64,000 bases of DNA. It comes from Theropithecus gelada. Its lineage: Eukaryota; Chordata; Mammalia; Primates; Cercopithecidae. The stretch is taken from contig NC_037668.1 in the NCBI RefSeq assembly GCF_003255815.1, positions 70,388,940 to 70,452,939 of the forward strand. The letters are read 5' to 3'. How positions within the stretch are numbered: position 1 is the first letter of the stretch; the number at the start of each line of letters is the position of its first letter. Shown here in pieces: positions 45,033-56,775 of the stretch. Made by a program: the position numbers and the translations under genes. Under the pieces are notes generated by a model, which was given only the letters and a program-made list of their open reading frames with translations, searched no databases and was not told the DNA's origin.

Positions 45033-45330
45033 GCCGGGTGCAGTGGCTCACACCTGTAATCCCAGCACTTTGGGAGGCCGAGGCGGGCGGACCAAGTGAG
45101 GTTGGGAGTTCCCGACCAGCCTGACCAACATGGAGAAACCCCGTCTCTACTAAAAATACAAAATTAGCCGGACCTGGTGGTGCATGCCTGTAATCCCAGC
45201 TACTCAGGAGGCTGAGGCAGGAGAATCGCTTGAACCCAGGAGGCAGAGGTTGTGGTGAGCTAAGATCGTGCCATTGCACTCCAGCCTGGGCAAAAAAGGG
45301 TGAAACTCCATCTCAAAAAAAAAAAAGAAA
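45033..45330 (+). repeat. AluY/S-like in L1
   Basis: Sense, full length from GGCCGGGTGCAGTGGCTCAC, with GAAAACCAAAAAA on both sides. Confidence 0.95.
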
Positions 45331-45397
45331 GAAAACCAAAAAAACAAATTCTGGAGCTGAAAAGTACAATAACTGAAAGAAAAAACTGAGTAGCACC

Positions 45398-45531
45398 TGG
45401 GCACGGTGGCTCATGCCTGTAATCGTAGCACTTGACAGACTGAGGCAGGAGAGTCATGTGAGCCCAGAAGTTCAAGACCAGCCTGGGGAACGTAGGGAGA
45501 CCCCATCTCCAGAGAAAGAAAAAAGAAAAAA
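45398..45531 (+). repeat. Alu left monomer in L1
   Basis: Sense monomer (GCACCTGGGCACGGTGGCTC… to GACCCCATCTCCAGAG), A/G-rich tail. Confidence 0.88.
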
Positions 45532-45732
45532 ATTGACTAGAGAAATTCAAAGGCAGACTTGAGCAGGCAGAAGGAAAAAGCAGATAATTTGAAGATAGGA
45601 CAGTTACTAAGTCTGAGGAACAGAAAGGACAAAAGACTGAAGAGCAGTGAACAGAGCCCAAGGGACCTATGGGACACCTTCAAGCAAACCAACATAGATT
45701 ATGAGAATTCCAGAAGGAGAAGAAAAAGAATC

Positions 45733-45825
45733 ACACTACTGCACTCCAGCCTGGGCAACAGAGCGAAACTCCATCCCCGCCCCACCCCAACAAAAAAAAA
45801 AAAAAAAAGGAAAAAAAAAGGAAAA
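45733..45825 (+). repeat. Alu 3' fragment in L1
   Basis: Only the 3' end (CACTACTGCACTCCAGCCTG…) with a C-rich then A-rich tail; 5'-truncated insertion. Confidence 0.85.
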
Positions 45826-45914
45826 CCAAGAGGCAGAGAAAATATTTGAAGAAATAGCCAAAAGATACCCAAATTTAATGAAAGACATGAATATAAACAT
45901 CCAAGAATCAGAGA

Positions 45915-46193
45915 CTGGGTGCAGTGGCTCACGCCTGTAATCCAAGTACTTTGGGAGGCTGAGGCAGGCAGATTACCTGAGGTCAGGAGTTTGAGACCAT
46001 CCTGGCCAACATGGTGAAACCCCATCTCTACTAAAAATAAAAAAATTAGCCAGGCTTGGTGGTGCGTGCCTGTAATCCCAGCTACTTGGGAGGCTGAGGC
46101 AGGAGAATGGCTTGAACCCGGGAGGCGGAGGTTGCAGTGAGCGAGATTGCACCACTACACTCCAACCTAGGCAACAGAGCAAGACTCCATCTC

Positions 46194-46221
<28 letters not shown>
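45915..46221 (+). repeat. AluS-like in L1
   Basis: Sense, full length, target-site duplication ATCCAAGAATC. Confidence 0.95.
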
Positions 46222-46224
<3 letters not shown>

Positions 46225-46476
46225 AAGAATCTCAATGAGCTTGAAGTAGAACGAACTGAAAGAGACCCATAGTGAGACACTTTATAATCAAACTGTCAAA
46301 AACTAAAGACAAAGAACCTGAAAGCAGCAAGAAAGAAGTGACTTGTCACATATAAGAAACCCTCAATAAGAATTATAGCAGATTTCTCACCAGAAACTTT
46401 GGATGCCAGAAGGTACTGAGCTGATATAATTAAAGTGCTAAAAAGGGAAAAGAAAACAACTGTCAATCAACAATCC

Positions 46477-46785
46477 TGGCTGGGCACGGTGGCTCATTCC
46501 TATAATCCCAATGCTTTGGGAGGCCAGCTGAGACAGGAGGATCACTTGAGTCCAGGAGTTCGAGACCAGCCTGGAAATATAGCAAGATCCTGGCCCTACA
46601 ACAAATGTTTAAAACTTAGCTGGGCATGGTGGCACATGACTATGGTTCCAGTTACTCAGGAGGCTTAGGTGGGAGGATCACTTGAGCCTGGGAGGTCGAG
46701 ACTGCAGTGAGCTGTGATTATGCCACTGCACTCTAAGCCCGAGCAATACTGCAGCAAGACTGACTGTCTAAAAAAAAAAAAAAAA
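46477..46785 (+). repeat. AluJ-like in L1
   Basis: Sense, diverged, from GGCTGGGCACGGTGGCTCAT to a short A run. Confidence 0.92.
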
Positions 46786-46843
46786 GTTGGGTGGAAAGCA
46801 GGGGGTGGGGGTGTTTAAAAAATAGGTTGAAAATGAAAGGAAG

Positions 46844-46976
46844 GCTGGGCACAGTGGCATTTGCCTGTAGTTCCAGCTACTTGGGAGGTTGACGCAGGAG
46901 GATCACTTGAGCCCAGGATTTCAAATATAGCCTGGGCAACATCGTGAGACCCAGCCTCTAAACAAAACAAAACAGT
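46844..46976 (+). repeat. Alu monomer in L1
   Basis: Sense monomer with (AAAAC)n tail. TGAAAGGA flanks it. Confidence 0.85.
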
Positions 46977-47016
46977 GAAAGGATGAAAAAATATATTTCA
47001 TGAAAATAGTAACCAA

Positions 47017-47312
47017 GTGGGGCACAGTGGCTCACGCCTGTAATCCCAGCACTTTGGGAGGCTGAGGCAGGCAGATCACCTGAGGTCAGGAGTTTAAGAC
47101 CAGCCTGGCCAACATGGCAAAATCCTATCTCTACTAAAAATACAAAAACTAGCTGGGCATGGTGGTGGATACCTGTAATCCCAGCTACTTGGGAGGCTGA
47201 GGCAGGAGAATCACTTGAACCCAGGGGGCCGAGGTGGCAGTGAGCTGAGATTGCACCACTGCACTCCAGCCTGGGTGACAGAGTGAGACTGTCTCAAAAA
47301 AAGAAAAAAAAA
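47017..47312 (+). repeat. AluS-like in L1
   Basis: Sense, full length, from GGGGCACAGTGGCTCACGCC to an A-rich tail. Confidence 0.94.
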
Positions 47313-47945
47313 CCCACGAAAATGATAACAAAAGAAGGCAGGGGTGGCTATACTATATTCATTTAAGATAAAATAGACTTAAAATCAAAAACAGTTATGA
47401 GAGCCAAAGGACACTATATATGTATATATTAACAAAACACTTAATATAGCAAAAGATATAACAATTATGAACACTTAGGTACCTAATAACATCATCAAAA
47501 TATATGAAGCAAACATTGACAGAGTTGAAGGGAGAAACACTTCTAGAATGATAAAGTCTTCAATTTTCCACCTGCAGTAATGAATAGAACTAGAGAGAAG
47601 ATAAGAAAATAGAGGACTTGAACAACATAATACACCAACTAGATCTAACATACGTTCCAAACACTCTACACAATGACAATGAAATACACATTCTTCTCAG
47701 GTGGACATGGGATATTATTCAGGATAGATCATAGGTTAGGCTAAAACTTAAGCTTCAATAAACTAAAAATGATAGCTATCATATCAAGTGTCTTCTCTGA
47801 CCACAAAGTATGAAGTTAGAAAGAAATAATAGAAGAAAAACTAGAAAAATTACAAATTCGTAGAAATTAAACAATATGAGTGTATTGTTTAGTAAGAACC
47901 AGTGGATCAAATAAGTCACAAGGGAAATCAGAAAATCCTTGGAGA

Positions 47946-48545
47946 AGCCAGGCACATGTTTCACCTCTGCAATCCCAGCACTTTGGGAGTCAGAGGCAGG
48001 AGGATCGCTTAAGCCCTAGGAGTTTGAGATCAGCCTGGGCAACATAGTGAGACCCCATTACTACAAAAAATAAAAAAATTAGCCAGGCATGATTGCACAC
48101 ACCTGTAGTCACAACTAGTTGGGAGGCTGAGGTGAGAGGATTACTTACACCTGGGAGGGCCGGCCGCAGTGGCTCATGCCTATAATCCCAGCACTTTAAG
48201 AGGCCAAGGCAGGCAGATCACATGAGGTCAGGAGTTTGAGACCAGCCTGGCCAACATAGTGAAACCCCATCTCTACTAAAAATACAAAAATTAGCCAGGC
48301 GTAGTGGCGTGCACCTGTAATCCCAGCTATTAGGGAGGCTGAGGCAGGAGAATAGCTTGAACCCGGGAGGCGGAGGTTGCAGTGAGCCAAGATCATACCG
48401 TTGCACTCCAGCCTGGGCAACAAGAGGGAGACCCCATCTCAAAAAAAAAAGCCTGGGAGGTCAAGGCTGCAGTAAGCCACAGTCATGCAGCTGCACTCCA
48501 GCCTGGGTGACAGAGCAAGACCCTGTCTCAAAAAAGAGAAAAGAA
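47946..48545 (+). repeat. AluJ-like interrupted by a nested Alu
   Basis: The old sense Alu (47946-48163, then 48451-48545) is split at CCTGGGAG, which is duplicated on both sides of the inner Alu. Confidence 0.92.
48164..48450 (+). repeat. AluS-like nested in an Alu
   Basis: GGCCGGCCGCAGTGGCTCATG start and ten-base A tail; target-site duplication CCTGGGAG. Confidence 0.93.
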
Positions 48546-48773
48546 AGTACTTACGGATAAATGAAAAACAAAAACTCAACATACCAAAACTTATGAAAAC
48601 CAGTGAGAGCAATGCTAAAGGAGATATTTATAGCCATAAATAAATACATTAAAAAACAAGAAAGATCTCAAATCAACTAACTAATTTTGCAATTTAGAGA
48701 ACTAGAAAAAGAAGACAAATTAAACTCAAAGCTAGCAGAAGGAAAGAAACAATAAAGATTAGAGTGGAGATAG

Positions 48774-49108
48774 GCTGGTTACGGTGGCTCACGCCTGTAA
48801 TCCCACCACTTTGGGGAGACAGAAGTGGGTGGATGGCTTGAGCTCAGGAGTTTGAGACCAGCCTGGGCAACATGATGAAAACCTCGCCTCTACAAAAATT
48901 ACAAAAATTACAAAAATTAGCCAGGCATGGTAGTGTGCACCTGTAGTCCCAGCTACTCAGGAGGCTGAGATGGGAGGATCGCATGAGCCGGGAAGTCAAG
49001 GCTGCAGTGAGCCAAGATTTCACCACCGCACTCTATCCTGGTCCACAAAACAAGACCCTGTCTTAAAAAAAAAAAAAAAAAGAAAAAGAAAAAAGAAAAG
49101 AAAAATGC
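48774..49108 (+). repeat. AluJ-like in L1
   Basis: Sense, with a triplicated ACAAAAATT unit in the linker and an A/G-rich tail. Confidence 0.92.
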
Positions 49109-49531
49109 AAAGAATGCATAAAATGAATTAGCTCTCTAAAAGATGGGAATATAAAACGATACAACTACTTTGGAAAAATAGTTTGGCATTCTCTTAAAAA
49201 TCTAAACATTCTCCCTGCCATTCCACTCTTAGGAATATACCCAAATGAAATGAAAGCATTTGCCCACATAAAGACTTGTATATATTGTAGCCACTTTAAT
49301 TGTAATAATAGCTCCAAACTGGAAATAACTCAAATATTTATCAAAAGATGAATGTATAGGTTCATACAATGGGATATTACTTAGTGATAAAGAATAAACA
49401 CACAACAAAAAGGCCAAATATCGAAATAATTATCTCAGTGAAAGAAGCCAGACCATAAAAAGTATGTAGTCTATGATGCCATTTATATCAAGTAGTAGAA
49501 AATGCAAACTAGTTTATAGCAATAGAAACAC

Positions 49532-49825
49532 GGCCGGGTGCGGTGGCTCACATCTGTAATCCCAGCACTTTGGGAATCTGAGGCAGGTGGATCACTTGAC
49601 GTCAGGAGTTCAAGACCAGCCTGACCATGATGGCAAAACCCCATCTCTACTAAAAATACAAAACTAGCCAGGCATAGTGATGTGCGCCTGTAATCCCAGC
49701 TACTCAGGAGGCTGAGGCAGGAGACTTGCTCGAACCCGGGAGGTGGAGGTTGCAGTGAGCTGAGATCCTACCACTATACTGCAGCCTGGGCAACAGAGCG
49801 AGGCTCCATCTCAGAATAATAATAC
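49532..49825 (+). repeat. AluS/Y-like in L1 3' end
   Basis: Sense, GGCCGGGTGCGGTGGCTCAC start, tail AATAATAATAC. Confidence 0.94.
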
Positions 49826-50679
49826 AGGCCATTTAAGGAGAATTTGTCATTTGTATATCACTTTCTTTCCCATTTTTGTAAACATTGCTTAAAATAGGCT
49901 TCATGTGCTCATTATACAATTTTTGAAATACATATTTACTTTTAAAACTCTCAAGTAATAAGTTTATATAATTTTAAACCAATTTTGTGATATTTTAATA
50001 TCTAGTAATTCTTTTGTTAATTTGGATTGTAATGAACAACTGTGTCACAGAAGAGAAAATAATAAACAATAATGTTCTACTTGTGCAAGAATTTTGCAAT
50101 GCATCCTGAAGTTACATGACGGCATTTTGAAAAGATTACTCTTGACTTCCACTTTTGGTAATGTTGGAACAGCTCTTCTGCTGAAGACAGCTAAGAAAAC
50201 TATACAAAATACTTTTAAAAAATCTTTCTAGATGCAAAATATACAAAAATCCTGAGAGATTTCCAGGCTTGGGTCCAGGAGAACATGGTAATGTAGGGAA
50301 GTGAGTCTGATGCTCAGGATTGCTTTTGCCCTAGAATTATTTGCTAATCTCTTAGAGGCAACGGAGAGACTGAGTGTTGATTTGGAAGCACAAGTGTGTG
50401 CTTATCTGGGAGAGGCAATTGTACAGTGAGAGAGGAAAACATCTAGACACAGTCTGGTAACCTTTATTAGACTACCCAATGCTTTGAGTTGGGGACCCTG
50501 AATGAATGTGCCATAGTGGTACCTTAAGCTGACACTCATGTGGATTGTAACCTGACCGAAGACCCAGAAATCTTTAGTCCTGAACTTAGATAGAAGTGAT
50601 CCTGGATGGCTGGCGCCCTTAGGCACCTGGCCAAAGAAAATAAAATATTACTAAAGGAAAATAATGCAATCCTAGGCTT
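49826..50679. other. Intergenic, nothing named
   Basis: AT-rich sequence to about 50130, then text that may be old LINE-derived. No gene. Confidence 0.4.
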
Positions 50680-50871
50680 AAAAAATATTGAAAATTAGCC
50701 AGGTGTTGTGGCGTGGCTTTTAGTCCCAGCCATTTGGGAGGCTAAGATGGGAGGATGGCTTGAGCCCAGGAGGTCAAGGCTGCAGTGAGCCAAAATCACA
50801 CCATTCCTCTCTAGCCTGAGCAACAGGGAAAGACCTTGTCTCAAAAAAAAAAAGAAAAAAAAAAAAAAGAA
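50680..50871 (+). repeat. Alu right half, tail-to-tail with the next Alu
   Basis: Sense right half (AAAATTAGCCAGGTGTTGTGG… to ACCTTGTCTC and A-rich tail), immediately followed by an antisense Alu. Confidence 0.9.
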
Positions 50872-51191
50872 TAAAGACAGGATCTCGCTCTGTCACCCAG
50901 GCTGGAGTGTAGTGATAATCATATCTCATTGCAGCCTTGAACTCCTGAGTTAAAGCGATCCTCTGACCTCAGCCTCCCAAGTAGCTGGGACTACAGGCAT
51001 GTACCACCACTCCTGGCTACTTTTTTTCTCTCTTCTTCTTCTCCTTCTTCTTCTTCTTTTTTTTTTTTTTTTTTAGTCCTGGGGTCTCTCTATGTTGTCC
51101 AGGCTGGTCTCAAACTCCCGGCCTCGAGTGATCCTCCTGCTTCGGTCTCCCAAAGTGCAGGGCTTACAGGCATGAGCCACCATGCCCAGCC
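50872..51191 (-). repeat. AluJ-like SINE with expanded (CTT)n linker
   Basis: Antisense Alu starting AAAGACAGGATCTCGCTCTG with almost no T tail. The middle linker is expanded to a (CTT)n and T run at 51034-51075. Confidence 0.9.
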
Positions 51192-51398
51192 TGCATTTGC
51201 TTCTGTTGAGCACACAGGGACATCACCAGCCCACAAACAATTTTTCAAAATTTTGAATAGCTTAACTTTTTGGACTCAGGTGATGTGAATTTGGGCTTCA
51301 CATCCACAAGCAAGTTGGCTTATGATTACAACTTGTCAAGGATTGTCCCTACCTCTGTCCTGGGGTGAGTGTGAGGCAAGAGTAACTCCGCCTTACAC

Positions 51399-51697
51399 CT
51401 TTTTTTTTTTTTTTTTTGAGACGGAGTTTCGCTTTTGTTGCCCAGGCTGGGGTGCAATGGCACAATCTAGGCTCACCGCAACCTTCGCTTCCTGGGTTCA
51501 AGCGATTCTCCTGCCTCAGCCCCCGAGTAGCTGGGATTATAGGCATGCACCACCACGCCTGGATAATTTTGTATTTTGAGTAGAGATGGGGTTTCTCCAT
51601 GTATGTCAGACTGGTTTCGAACTCCTGACCTCAGGTGATCCGCCCGCCTCGGCCTCCCAAAGTGCTGGGATTACAGGCCTGAGCCACCATGCCCAGC
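51399..51697 (-). repeat. AluS/Y-like SINE
   Basis: Antisense, poly-T to CACCATGCCCAGC. Confidence 0.95.
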
Positions 51698-52311
51698 TTT
51701 TACTTTTAATCTTGAAATAATTTCAAACAGAGAGAAAAGTTGCCAGAACAGTTCAAAGAATTCCCGTACGTCCTTCACTTAGATTGTTCAATTAGTATTA
51801 TACTGCAAATATTTCATATAACTCTTCTTGTGCATTTCTGCATATTTTTTTTCTGATGCCTCTTTATCCTCTTATATTTCCTAAAAAAACAAGGACACTT
51901 TTCTACAAAACCACAGGGTAACTGTCAAGCTCAGGACATTAACTTTGCTGTTATACTACCATCTAAACCACAGCTATCATTCCAGTTTCACTGGTCATCC
52001 CAATATGTCCTTTATAGGTCCAGAATCCAATCCAGGATGACTCACTGCATTTTGCTGTAATATCTCCTCAGTCTTTCCTTGTGGTTCTTAGCTTTGACAG
52101 TTTTGAAGGGTACAGGCCAGTGATTTTATAAAACAGTCCTAATTGTGTTTTTCTGTCTCTTCATGATTGATTCAGGTTATGCACCTATAGCAGGAATATC
52201 GTGCAAATGATGCTGTGCTGTGTTCTTCTCCATGCACTCCAGCAAGGGGCATCTGTTTCGATTTGTCCCATTCCTGGTAGTAACTCTTATCACTTGATTA
52301 AGATATGTGTT

Positions 52312-52603
52312 GGCCAGGCCTGGTGGCTCACACCTGTAATCCCAGGACTTCGGGAGGCCGAGGCGGGCAGATCACCTGAGGTCGGGAGTTCGAGACCAGC
52401 CTGACCAACATGGAGAAACCCTGTCTCTACTAAAAATATGAAATTATCTGGGCGTGGTGGCACATGCCTGTAATCCCAGCTACTCAAGAATCTGAGGCAG
52501 GAAAATTGCTTGAACCTGGGAGGCGGAGGTTGCAGTGAGCTGAGATCACGCAATTGCACTCCAGCCTGGGCAACGAGAGTGAAACTCTGTCTTAAAAAAA
52601 ATA
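52312..52603 (+). repeat. AluY/S-like SINE
   Basis: Sense, full length, from GGCCAGGCCTGGTGGCTCAC to CTTAAAAAAAATATATAT. Confidence 0.94.
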
Positions 52604-53118
52604 TATATGTCTGCTATGTTTCATCACTATAAAGTCATGATTTTTACTTATTTGTTAATAAGTTATTCATATAGTCATTTTACTGTACGGTAGAACTTTT
52701 TCTTTTCCCCCACTTATTCAAATTGGTAAGGACTAGTAGATTCTTATTTGTATCCAGTGAGTTGAAACCTATTATTCATTATTATTATTTATTTTGATGC
52801 TCAAATTGTCCCAGATAAAGCAAGTGGGACCACCTTTAATCCAGCTTCTGGATCCTTTAGACATATTATCATCATTCTTGAGCACTTTTTGCTTCTGGAA
52901 TACGGAGATGCTCCAAGTTTCTTTTGTACTTTCTCTACTCCAATTCTGAAATCAGTCATTTTTCCTTGGAGCCTGATAACTTTTAGTGGAGAATGGTATT
53001 CAGAAACCAAGCTATGGCTTAGTGGCTTAGGTGTGCCCATTGCTACTGGGGTATCATTACTGCTAGGCCTTCCTAGGGGGTACGGCTCATAGATACATGC
53101 ATGTATATGCATCACACG

Positions 53119-53142
53119 TGCACACACACACACACACACACC
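53119..53142 (+). repeat. (AC)n microsatellite
   Basis: About ten AC units after ACACGTGC. Probably polymorphic. Confidence 0.9.
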
Positions 53143-53245
53143 CCTGTATTTATTTCAATATGTATCTACATATGTTAAAAACCACAAGTTCATCCAGATA
53201 CCCCCAATTTGAATCCAACACCACAGAATTTACTCTAGTTTTCCC

Positions 53246-53647
53246 CCTTTCCATCTTTGGAAGCCTGGCTCCCATTTTCTTCAGTATATTTACATGTTTG
53301 TTTAATCCCCTTATATGTAACTAATCTCCAGCCATGCCAGCCAACCACTCCTCAGCGTTGTGGTGACCTCGTGGGCCACCATGTGGCTGAGAGGGAGAGG
53401 AAAAGCTCCTGAGGCTTTGACTTGGTGATTCCATAGGATCCTTGTCAGCTCTTTGATGCTTTGAAGAATTTTTTACACTTCACCCATTTTTAGTTGTTTT
53501 CAACAGGAGGGTTGGCCAGAATGAAATTGCCTGCAGTATTTTCATAAGCTGAACAAAATATATTTTTATGTGTTTGATGAGAAGAAAAAATTGGGAAGTA
53601 CTACTTTGGGTGTTGCCTGTCTTCATTTGAAATTTTGCCTGTATCTA
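53246..53647. other. Intergenic, nothing recognised
   Basis: No gene or nameable repeat between the LINE-derived block and the next Alu. Confidence 0.4.
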
Positions 53648-53950
53648 TTTTGTTTTTTTTTTGTTTTGAGACAGAGTCTCGCTCCGTCACCCAGGCTGGA
53701 ATGCAATGTCATGATCTCAGCTAACTGCAACCTCCGCCTCCCAGGTTCCAACAATTCTCCTGCCTCAGCCTTCCGAGCAGCTGGGATTACAGCCACCTGG
53801 CAGCACGCCTGGCTAATTTTCATATTTTCAATAGAGACGAGGTTTCACTACGTTGGCCAGGCTGGTCTCGAACTCCTGACCTCGGGTGATCCACCCGCCT
53901 TGGCCTCCCAAAGTGCTGGGATTACAGGTGCACACCACCACACCTGGCTA
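53648..53950 (-). repeat. AluS-like SINE
   Basis: Antisense, TTTTTTTTTGTTTTGAGACAG start, ending CACCACACCTGGCTA. Confidence 0.93.
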
Positions 53951-54102
53951 ACTTTTGTTTTTTAAATAAATGTTTTTAAATTTTAAATAACTGAAACAGG
54001 GTTGTTGCACAGGCTAGTCTCAAACTTCTGGCCTCAAACAATCGTCTTACCTCGGCCTCCCAAAGTGCTGGGATTACAGGTGTGAGCCACCCACCTGGCC
54101 TG
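53951..54102 (-). repeat. Alu left-monomer fragment
   Basis: Antisense monomer directly abutting the previous Alu, ending GAGCCACCCACCTGGCC. Confidence 0.85.
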
Positions 54103-54264
54103 GATCATGCTTAGTTGTAGCTCCTCATAATTTGCCAGCTCTAGACAAAAATCATAAAATGAACCACTTTCAATATACCTAATATGCAAATGATGGAGGA
54201 AAACAGGATAAGGTCCGTTGAAATTCTCCCCTCAAAAAGGAGAAGCACCACACAGCTCTCACCA

Positions 54265-54440
54265 GCTGCATCAGTGTTTCTCAAACTTCACTGTGTCTCA
54301 ATCACCTGGAGAGCTTGTTAAAATGCCACGTCTGAGTCACGGGGTCTGGGGCAGGGCCTGCAAATCTGCATTTCTAATGATTCCAGGTGATGCATTGCTG
54401 CCATCTGAGGACTGTGCTTTGAGTAGCAAATCTCTGGGGT
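54265..54440. repeat. MER5A-like hAT DNA transposon
   Basis: CAGTGTTTCTCAAACTTCAC… AATCACCTGGAGAGCTTGTT… CTGCATTTCTAATGATTCCAGGTGATGC. This follows the MER5A consensus; the far inverted repeat is degraded. Confidence 0.8.
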
Positions 54441-54775
54441 GTCCATCATTCTTACTCCCCTGGTCAGGAGGATTCTATTACGTGATAAAACCAGCAAACC
54501 TTAGAGGTATTTTTAAATTTTTTATTTTTTTAATTTATGAACATACACAAGGAGAACCCCTAAGTACCACTGGGATTCACCAATCTTTTTTTATAACTTT
54601 CGCTGCCTCTGAACTTTTTCTTTGTTATTTGAAAGCAAATGCAACCATTATATCATTTCAGCATGCACCTCTACCAGATAAGAATAATAAGAAACAAACA
54701 AAAAAACAGTATCATTATCACACAAAACTAACAATACTTCTAACACAAAATTAACAATAACTCCTTGATAATCGT

Positions 54776-55073
54776 TTTTTTTTTTTTTTTTTTTTGAGAC
54801 GGAGTCTCACGCTGTTGCCCAGACTGGAGTGCAGTGGTACGATCTCCGCTCACTGCAAGCTCCTCCTCCCGGGTTCACGCCATTCTCCTGCCTCAGCCTC
54901 CCAAGTAGCTGGGACTACAGGCGCCCACCACCTCGCCTGGCTAGTTTTTTGTGTTTTTAGTAGAGACGGGGTTTCACCGTGTTAGCCAGGATGGTCGATC
55001 TCCTGACCTCATGATCCGCCCACCTCGGCCTCCCAAAATGCTGGGATTACAGGTGTGAGCCATCGCGCCCGGC
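54776..55073 (-). repeat. AluY-like SINE
   Basis: Antisense, well preserved, target-site duplication AATAACTCCTT. Confidence 0.96.
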
Positions 55074-56215
55074 AATAACTCCTTCATAATCTAATAGTCA
55101 GTCCATAGGCTGTATTCTCAGCTGCACGGTTTTTGAGCCTCTTCCCAAGCAGTAGCTGATTTTCCTGGTCAGCTCCTCCGGTGGCTCAGGTTCACTCCTT
55201 TTTGCTGAACACCTTATGTTGCTGTGTTCCTTGGCCCTGGGGCTGAGTACATGGGTGTATTCATCCTACAACCGTATTTTATGGCCTGCCAATTTCCTTC
55301 TCGGGGTGGGGGGACTCTGTTTGCTAGTACACAATGCTCTAGAATAAGGCAAAAGCTTTAGAATCATGCCTTTTGAGTCTGAGCCCTACCTTCCTGGGTC
55401 TCTCCCCAGTCCTGTAGCCTTAAGGTTAGGACAGTAAACAACAGCCTGGACATGAAGCCTGGATTATCGGCCCTGCCTCTGGTTGGCAGCTCAGGTGGCC
55501 TTGTAGATATGGGAGTGGGTTTGCTTCAGGAGAAGCCTGTGGGACCAGGCATCTCAAAGTCTTTTAGCTTCAAATTCCTCTAGTTTTTTCCCAAATATCT
55601 TCCCATTGCCAGGATCTCACAACATTTTAAATCAGTGTATTAATTGGTTGTTCAATTCAGCGAGGTGTGGTTCTCTGACCCTCTGCCTCTCCAATCCCTG
55701 GCTATAGGCAGAAAGGGCTTCCCCTAACAAAGGAACAGACTGAAGCTTGTTCCTACTCTGCCGTCAGGCACCCCCTCCAGCGCCCCCACCGCCCCCCGCC
55801 ACTTGCATGTATCTTGTCTCTCTTGCAGTCTGTCCCTGAAACCCACAAGAAGGAGCCAGCGCACTCTATCCCGGCATTCTCCATTGGACCCTGAAGCTCA
55901 AGAGAGAATGACGTGTGGTTTCCTGGCCAGCTGCTTCATGACCAAATAGCAAGGATTGCCCAACACCCAGCCTAGAATAGGAGGATGATCCCATCCCTGC
56001 TCCGCTGGCACCATACAACAGGACTCCGCAAGGCTGCGCTGAGTTTCCAGGTTCCAAATCCTGTTAGGCAGGGCTCTTCTGGCTGTGTGGGACAGGACTC
56101 AAACTCAATGTTTTTTCAGCCAAAAGGGGAATTGATTGGAAAGATGTGGTCATGTCACAGAACAGCCTGGTATCGGGAAAGGCAGGAGTGAGCTGGGGCT
56201 TCCTCTACCCATCTC
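55074..56215. other. Intergenic, nothing recognised
   Basis: GC content rises here. There is no exon with supporting family similarity. Minus-strand ORFs are short and not gene-like. Confidence 0.5.
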
Positions 56216-56531
56216 TTTTTTTTTTCTTCTTCTTCTTTTTTTTTTCTTTTGAGATGGAGTCTCGCTCTGTCGCCCAGCCTGGAGTGCAGTGGTGTGATCT
56301 CGGCTCACTGCAACCTCCACCTCCCGAGTTCAAGCGATTTTCCTGCCTTAGCCTCCCAAGTAGCTGAGATTACAGCTGCCCACCACCACAGCTAGCTAAT
56401 TTTTGTATTTTTAGTAGAGACAGGGTTTCACCATATCGGCCAGGCTGGTCTCGAACTCCTGACCTCAGGTATCTACCCACCTTGGCCTCCCAAAGTGCTA
56501 GGATTACTAGCATGAGCCACCACACCTGGAC
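56216..56531 (-). repeat. AluS-like SINE with TTC-rich tail
   Basis: Antisense; the tail contains (TTC)n (56224-56235). Ends CACCACACCTGGACT. Confidence 0.94.
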
Positions 56532-56624
56532 TCCACCTCTTTTCTTGTGGGTTCTTTTCTCCGTCTGCAGGCCTCACAGAGACCTGGGCTTGAGGCCTCA
56601 TAGAGGAGCCCTCAGTGCTGACCA

Positions 56625-56775
56625 CACACTACAGTCCCCTGAGGAGCTACCTGACCTCTGATGGCAGGTCCACCCGGACCAATGAAGTCAGAGTGTCTGC
56701 GGTTGGAGCCTGGGCGTCGCCCCCAGGTGACTTGAATGTGCACGCAGGGTTGGGAACCATTGCACTGTAGCTTCA
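56625..56775. repeat. MER5-like DNA transposon remnant
   Basis: CCCCAGGTGACTTGAATGTGC… GGTTGGGAACCATTGCACTG is close to the MER5 right end ('gattctaatgtgca… tttgagaaccactg'). Confidence 0.6.

Larger units (their letters stand above)
44041..49531 (+). mobile_element. Old L1-family LINE, sense, broken by many Alus
   Basis: Starts near AATTCTGGGAAGATGG. ORF1-like coiled-coil coding text follows (CAAAGACTTTATAATAACTG; GAGCAGGCAGAAGG). ORF2 endonuclease-like text appears at 47340-47945 (GAGGACTTGAACAACATAAT; CTCTGACCACAAAGTATGAA) and more ORF2 text at 48550-48770. A 3' segment lies at 49110-49530 (CTTTGGAAAAATAGTTTGGC). All frames are disrupted. It resembles L1M/HAL1-age elements; the order of pieces suggests internal deletions. 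Confidence 0.75.
51700..53245 (+). repeat. Ancient LINE-derived sequence (L1M type)
   Basis: AAAGTTGCCAGAACAGTTCAAAGAATTCCC, GAAGGGTACAGGCCAGTGATTTTATA and GATTCAGGTTATGCACCTAT (each on its own stretch) match a widespread mammalian L1M-type 3' region as I recall it. Interrupted by an Alu at 52312. Strand is tentative. Confidence 0.5.

Noticed and set aside
53119..53142. CRISPR-like or satellite array
   Set aside because: Only a short AC dinucleotide run; no spaced repeats.
54218..54754. 178-codon plus-strand ORF
   Set aside because: Begins in a MER5-like transposon and runs into AT-rich flank; no domain.
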